This document shows, piece after piece, positions 60,854-64,000 of a DNA stretch of 64,000 nucleotides. Below the pieces are notes generated by a model, which saw only the letters and a list, made by a program, of their open reading frames with translations, was not told the DNA's origin and did no database searches. The DNA lies in NCBI RefSeq assembly GCF_028471905.1, contig NZ_CP116902.1, positions 3,111,001-3,175,000 on the forward strand. Reading direction: 5' to 3'. How positions within the stretch are numbered: position 1 is the stretch's first letter; every line of letters begins with the position of its first letter. The stretch comes from Aneurinibacillus uraniidurans (lineage in GTDB: Bacteria > Bacillota > Bacilli > Aneurinibacillales > Aneurinibacillaceae). The position numbers and the translations under genes are program-made.

Positions 60854-62518
60854 ATGACTACCATCGCATCCTCTTTCATCCATCATATAAAAAACCTTGG
60901 AGTTACCCACGTTTTTGGAATACCTGGAAAATCAATTGTACCTCTTCTTATAGAATGTGAAAAACAGTCTGTTCAGTTTATTCTATCTCGGCACGAATCA
61001 GGGGCTGGCTTTCAAGCTTCTGGATACGCTCTCAAAAACCAGTCTATTGGAGTTGCGATCGGCACATCAGGTCCTGGAGGTACAAACCTTATCACAGCTG
61101 CCGGACAAGCCAAGGCTTTTTGCCTTCCTGTTATTTTCATTACTGGGCATCCTTCGATGAAAAATACAGGAAAAGCCCTTGCTCAGGACTCAACACCTTT
61201 TGGTGCAGATATGGTTACGCTATTTGAACCCGTAACAAAATTTAGCGCAAGAGTTGAAAGAGGAGATTTATTTCCTATATATTTTGAACATGCTTTAGAA
61301 CGAGCTCTTACAGGAACAAAGGGACCTGTACATCTGTCTATCCCCCTTGATGTGTTACTTGAAGAAATTATGCCGTTCGAAGTCTCTACTCAGCGAAAAG
61401 AATTTCCTCTTATTTCAGAGGGGATACATGCCGTACTTCCAATTATAAAAAAATCGCACAGACCTGTTATGATTCTTGGAAAAGGTGTTCATTCCGCACT
61501 TGCTTACGAAGAAATTCGCTCTTTTGCAGAGCATTGGAGTATTCCTGTTGTAACAACTCCAGGGGGGAAAGGAACTTTTCCTACCAATCATCCACTCTCT
61601 TTAAACAGTTTCGGGCTAGGTGGAACCGAACAGGCAGAAGTATATTTACGTTCCGGAATTGATCTAATAATCGTAATCGGCTCCAAACTAAACGACATGT
61701 CAATGGCTGGATTTACAGCTGATATGTATCCAGAGCAGGTCATTCATTTTGATTATGAACCAACTTTTATTCAGAAAACTCTCCCTGTTCCTACTTGCTT
61801 TATTCAAGGTGATATTAAACATAACATGGGCGAGCTTTTGAAGCTTACAGCATCTGAACAGCATACTCTATGTATTGATTCATATAAACAAGTCTGCGCT
61901 GCACTAGATGAAACAAAAGAGCATCCACCCCTTCCTACCACTGTATCACAGGAGAGCCCTTTTATATCGGCTGTTGAAGCGGTTCGCACACTACGTACCA
62001 GTCTCCCTGTCGATACGATTGTTTTTGGTGACGAAGGAAGTCATTCCTTTTATGCCATTCAAAATTTTGATGTTTATAAACCAGGCACCTTTTTCTTCGA
62101 TGCTGCATTTGGAACAATGGGCTATTCACTAAGTTATGCGATAGGAGCAAAGGTAGCCTCTCCGACTGATACAATTGCATGTTTATGTGGAGATGGGTCT
62201 ATATTTATGCATGGAACTGAGATTTCAACGGCTGTTAATGAAAACATTGCTGTAATTTTTATTGTATTTAACAATAATCGATTAGATATGGTAGACAAAG
62301 GAATGTCTAATCATTTAGGAAAATCAATAGGTACAGTATATACTACCGGAGTAGATATTAAAAAATTTTCGGAATCCCTAGGGGCTAAAGCATTCTGTTG
62401 CTATACGAACGAAGAAATTGCTTCATCTATACACCAGGCTTTGCTTCACAATGGACCTACTGTTATTGAAATTATGGTAGACCCACATGAAGTTCCTCCG
62501 ACTTTACTCCGTGGATAA
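60854..62518 (+). CDS. Thiamine-diphosphate-dependent enzyme (acetolactate synthase-like)
   Basis: A 554-residue enzyme of the ThDP family with the usual three domains. The catalytic Glu lies in ILSRHESGAGFQASGYA near residue 49; the Mg-ThDP motif is GDGSIFMHG ... VFNNN near residue 445; the central domain has RPVMILGKGVHSA. Candidates are acetolactate synthase-like, sulfopyruvate/phosphonopyruvate decarboxylase-like or another 2-oxoacid lyase; none is certain. Its start, ATG at 60854, follows the kinase stop closely. Co-transcription with a sensor kinase is unusual for such an enzyme and hints at inducible use of a 2-oxoacid or acyloin-type compound. Confidence 0.88.
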   Translation: MTTIASSFIHHIKNLGVTHVFGIPGKSIVPLLIECEKQSVQFILSRHESGAGFQASGYALKNQSIGVAIGTSGPGGTNLITAAGQAKAFCLPVIFITGHPSMKNTGKALAQDSTPFGADMVTLFEPVTKFSARVERGDLFPIYFEHALERALTGTKGPVHLSIPLDVLLEEIMPFEVSTQRKEFPLISEGIHAVLPIIKKSHRPVMILGKGVHSALAYEEIRSFAEHWSIPVVTTPGGKGTFPTNHPLSLNSFGLGGTEQAEVYLRSGIDLIIVIGSKLNDMSMAGFTADMYPEQVIHFDYEPTFIQKTLPVPTCFIQGDIKHNMGELLKLTASEQHTLCIDSYKQVCAALDETKEHPPLPTTVSQESPFISAVEAVRTLRTSLPVDTIVFGDEGSHSFYAIQNFDVYKPGTFFFDAAFGTMGYSLSYAIGAKVASPTDTIACLCGDGSIFMHGTEISTAVNENIAVIFIVFNNNRLDMVDKGMSNHLGKSIGTVYTTGVDIKKFSESLGAKAFCCYTNEEIASSIHQALLHNGPTVIEIMVDPHEVPPTLLRG

Positions 62519-62538
62519 TGAAACTATGTACTTTTTGT

Positions 62539-62571
62539 AAAAAGCTCGCGGGAGATTCTCGCGAGCTTTTT
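62539..62571. terminator. Bidirectional terminator
   Basis: AAAAAGCTCGCG and CGCGAGCTTTTT pair around nine bases. Confidence 0.92.
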
Positions 62572-62579
62572 AGTACGCA

Positions 62580-62837
62580 TTAATTTACATGCTTACTACT
62601 GCTATCTTGTGCTAATTCAAACCGAGCTTGTAGCTGCTCCATTTGTTGCTCCATGTCACTTACAGCTTTTTGATCCGCATTATCATGTACTTGTTCAATC
62701 GCACGATGGGCATGCTCCATTGCGTTACGGGCACTGTTCATTACTTGTTTTGCATTTGGTGTCCCTTCCAGTTGACTCACCGCATTAAATGCATTATTTA
62801 GCGATTGCTGGGCATCCAGTAATGATTGACTGTCCAT
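62580..62837 (-). CDS. Small helical hypothetical protein
   Basis: An 85-residue protein that is Gln/Ala/Asn-rich, with heptad-like helices and no Cys. ATG at 62837 follows AAGGGGGATTT. Size and composition are like small sporulation-associated Bacillales proteins, but I do not recognise the family. It converges on the ThDP gene with a shared terminator. Confidence 0.65.
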   Translation of the reverse strand: MDSQSLLDAQQSLNNAFNAVSQLEGTPNAKQVMNSARNAMEHAHRAIEQVHDNADQKAVSDMEQQMEQLQARFELAQDSSSKHVN

Positions 62838-62926
62838 TCATAAATCCCCCTTCAAACATTTCGATTCAGTGTTAGCAACACTCTCTGTCAGTATGAGGAA
62901 TTTATACATATTTTATGCCCTTTTGC

Positions 62927-63145
62927 TTATCCTTCTGTTACACATCTCTCCTCGCAACCATGCCTATCTTTTATATACCCTAATTTTTTGCTATTTCGGC
63001 CGTCACATGCCGGACATTTTGTACTGAAAAATCCGTGTTCAGCACATATACCGCAATAAATTTCTCGACATTCATAGCATTTATAAACCGCTACCCCATC
63101 TTCATTACACGCACAGTACATACAAGTACTAAATGTTGCCGACAA
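62927..63145 (-). CDS. Small cysteine-rich, zinc-ribbon-like protein
   Basis: A 72-residue protein with about ten Cys: CMYCAC, CYEC, CGIC, CPAC and a terminal pair in CEERC. The CxxC pairs suggest one or two zinc-binding knuckles. TTG at 63145 follows AAAGGAGGAG with good spacing; no ATG upstream is in frame. Not assigned to a family. Confidence 0.6.
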   Translation of the reverse strand: MSATFSTCMYCACNEDGVAVYKCYECREIYCGICAEHGFFSTKCPACDGRNSKKLGYIKDRHGCEERCVTEG

Positions 63146-63231
63146 TGATGCTCCTCCTTTACAACTAGTATCGTATCTCTACCTATTTCCTTATTCCGTA
63201 ATACGTATACACAATTGTAGTGAGAAACTAA

Positions 63232-63275
63232 CAAAATAGCCCTGTGCTCTCTACCAATTAGAGAACACAGGGCTA
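63232..63275 (-). terminator. Terminator of the tRNA operon
   Basis: TAGCCCTGTGTTCTC and GAGAGCACAGGGCTA pair (one wobble) on the minus strand, followed by TTTTGTT. It lies just after the last tRNA. Confidence 0.88.
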
Positions 63276-63288
63276 TCTTATTTTATAA

Positions 63289-63371
63289 TGCGGTCGGCGA
63301 GACTCGAACTCGCACGATCATAGATCACTACCCCCTCAAGATAGCGTGTCTGCCAATTCCACCACGACCGC
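63289..63371 (-). tRNA. tRNA-Leu(GAG)
   Basis: Acceptor GCGGTCG/CGACCGC, anticodon stem CTATC/GGTAG with loop TTGAGGG (GAG), long variable arm and GTTCGAGTC T-loop. CCA is not encoded. Confidence 0.95.
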
Positions 63372-63384
63372 AAAGTCTATATAA

Positions 63385-63458
<74 letters not shown>

Positions 63459-63459
63459 A

Positions 63460-63551
63460 TGGCGGAGAAGGAGGGATTCGAACCCTCGCACGGTTTAACC
63501 CGTCTACTCCCTTAGCAGGGGAGCCCCTTATAGCCACTTGGGTACTTCTCC
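63460..63551 (-). tRNA. tRNA-Ser(GCT)
   Basis: Acceptor GGAGAAG/CTTCTCC, anticodon loop CTGCTAA, long variable arm. CCA is encoded. Confidence 0.96.
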
Positions 63552-63564
63552 ATTATATATAAAA

Positions 63565-63641
63565 TGGGGCGACCGATGGGAATCGAACCCACGAGTGTCG
63601 GAGCCACAATCCGATGCGTTAACCACTTCGCCACGGCCGCC
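63565..63641 (-). tRNA. tRNA-His(GTG)
   Basis: Acceptor GCGGCCG/CGGTCGC with an encoded extra G at position -1 opposite C73, and anticodon loop TTGTGGC. CCA is encoded. Confidence 0.97.
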
Positions 63642-63656
63642 ACAGAACAAAGATAA

Positions 63657-63745
63657 TGGCGGAGGGAGCAGGATTCGAACCCGCGTGGGCTTGCACCCTA
63701 ACGGTTTTCAAGACCGCCCCGTTATGACCACTTCGGTATCCCTCC
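63657..63745 (-). tRNA. tRNA-Ser(TGA)
   Basis: Acceptor GGAGGGA/TCCCTCC, anticodon loop CTTGAAA, long variable arm. CCA is encoded. Confidence 0.96.
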
Positions 63746-63762
63746 GCAATATATAGAAAATA

Positions 63763-63839
63763 TGGTAGCGGCGGAGGGGATCGAACCCCCGACCTTACGG
63801 GTATGAACCGTACGCTCTAGCCAGCTGAGCTACACCGCC
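63763..63839 (-). tRNA. tRNA-Met(CAT), elongator
   Basis: Acceptor GGCGGTG/CGCCGCT, anticodon loop TTCATAC, ordinary D-arm. CCA is encoded. It closely matches the elongator form known from Bacillus. Confidence 0.94.
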
Positions 63840-63859
63840 ATATTTAGATATAAAAATGA

Positions 63860-63933
63860 TCGGGAAGACAGGATTCGAACCTGCGACACCCTGGTCCCAA
63901 ACCAGGTACTCTACCAAGCTGAGCTACTTCCCG
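63860..63933 (-). tRNA. tRNA-Pro(TGG)
   Basis: Acceptor CGGGAAG/CTTCCCG, anticodon loop TTTGGGA. The 3' end reads A then TCA, so CCA is not encoded. Confidence 0.96.
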
Positions 63934-63940
63934 ATATAAA

Positions 63941-64000
63941 TGGTTGCGGGGGCAGGACTTGAACCTGCGACCTTCGGGTTATGAGCCCGACGAGCTGCCA
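63941..64000 (-). tRNA. tRNA-fMet(CAT), initiator, partial
   Basis: Anticodon stem TCGGG/CCCGA with three G-C pairs and loop CTCATAA mark the initiator type. CCA is encoded. The 5' part lies beyond the window end. Confidence 0.93.

Noticed and set aside
63538..63756. Plus-strand 72-codon frame across the tRNA genes
   Set aside because: It runs through complementary strands of tRNA-His and tRNA-Ser genes and is not coding.

Overview
The window looks like a chromosome segment of an endospore-forming Bacillales bacterium. An Aneurinibacillus/Brevibacillus-like member of the Paenibacillaceae side of the order is my inference. The evidence is the malic enzyme-dnaE-ytrH-ytrI order, ytoI/ytpI, trmB and ytkL, CotB-type and YheC/YheD-type spore-coat genes, a sigma-E promoter in front of ytrH, strong AGGAGG ribosome sites, and a tRNA cluster of Bacillus type. 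I see no phage, IS element, rRNA or CRISPR array.

Layout. 1-5.9 kb: a malic enzyme cut by the window edge, with a GntR/FadR-type operator, then dnaE, then the divergent sporulation pair ytrH-ytrI. 6-10.2 kb: dipeptide epimerase, a DUF418 membrane protein, and a pirin plus MarR pair sharing MhqR-like boxes. 10.4-15.2 kb: surface and spore genes, namely cotB, a CotB-like paralogue and a secreted protein with ten Ig-like repeats. 15.5-20.2 kb: an HD-GYP phosphodiesterase behind a c-di-GMP-I riboswitch, then ytoI, ytpI, trmB and ytkL. 20.4-25.7 kb: a five-gene operon of four YheD/YheC ATP-grasp enzymes and one GNAT acetyltransferase. 25.9-26.6 kb: a c-di-AMP (ydaO-type) riboswitch and an NlpC/P60 hydrolase. 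26.6-39.3 kb: a GGDEF-EAL protein, patA, NUDIX, a CstR-like repressor, PRC-barrel and other housekeeping or hypothetical genes, a deacetylase-like exported protein, and an HTH regulator with an alpha/beta hydrolase.

39.4-49.7 kb is the most unusual part. A tight operon holds crp, a CHASE2-adenylate cyclase, a FecR protein and an NHL-repeat exported protein. Nearby is a transporter that fuses a cyclic-nucleotide-binding domain to an SLC13 permease. Together these suggest a local cAMP signalling module, which is uncommon in Bacillales. 50.3-54.7 kb: a TRAP dicarboxylate transporter (dctPQM) beside an orphan histidine kinase with an AcoR-like sensor. 54.8-58.5 kb: ppnP, an M29 aminopeptidase, mutT and a Rieske oxidoreductase. 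59.2-62.5 kb: a paralogous PAS-containing kinase co-transcribed with a ThDP enzyme. 63.3-64 kb: eight tRNA genes on the minus strand, the last one cut by the window end.

Three second messengers therefore meet in one window: c-di-GMP (riboswitch, HD-GYP, GGDEF-EAL), c-di-AMP (riboswitch) and cAMP (cyclase plus two cyclic-nucleotide-binding proteins). Functional assignments rest on motif recognition by eye. No database search was run.
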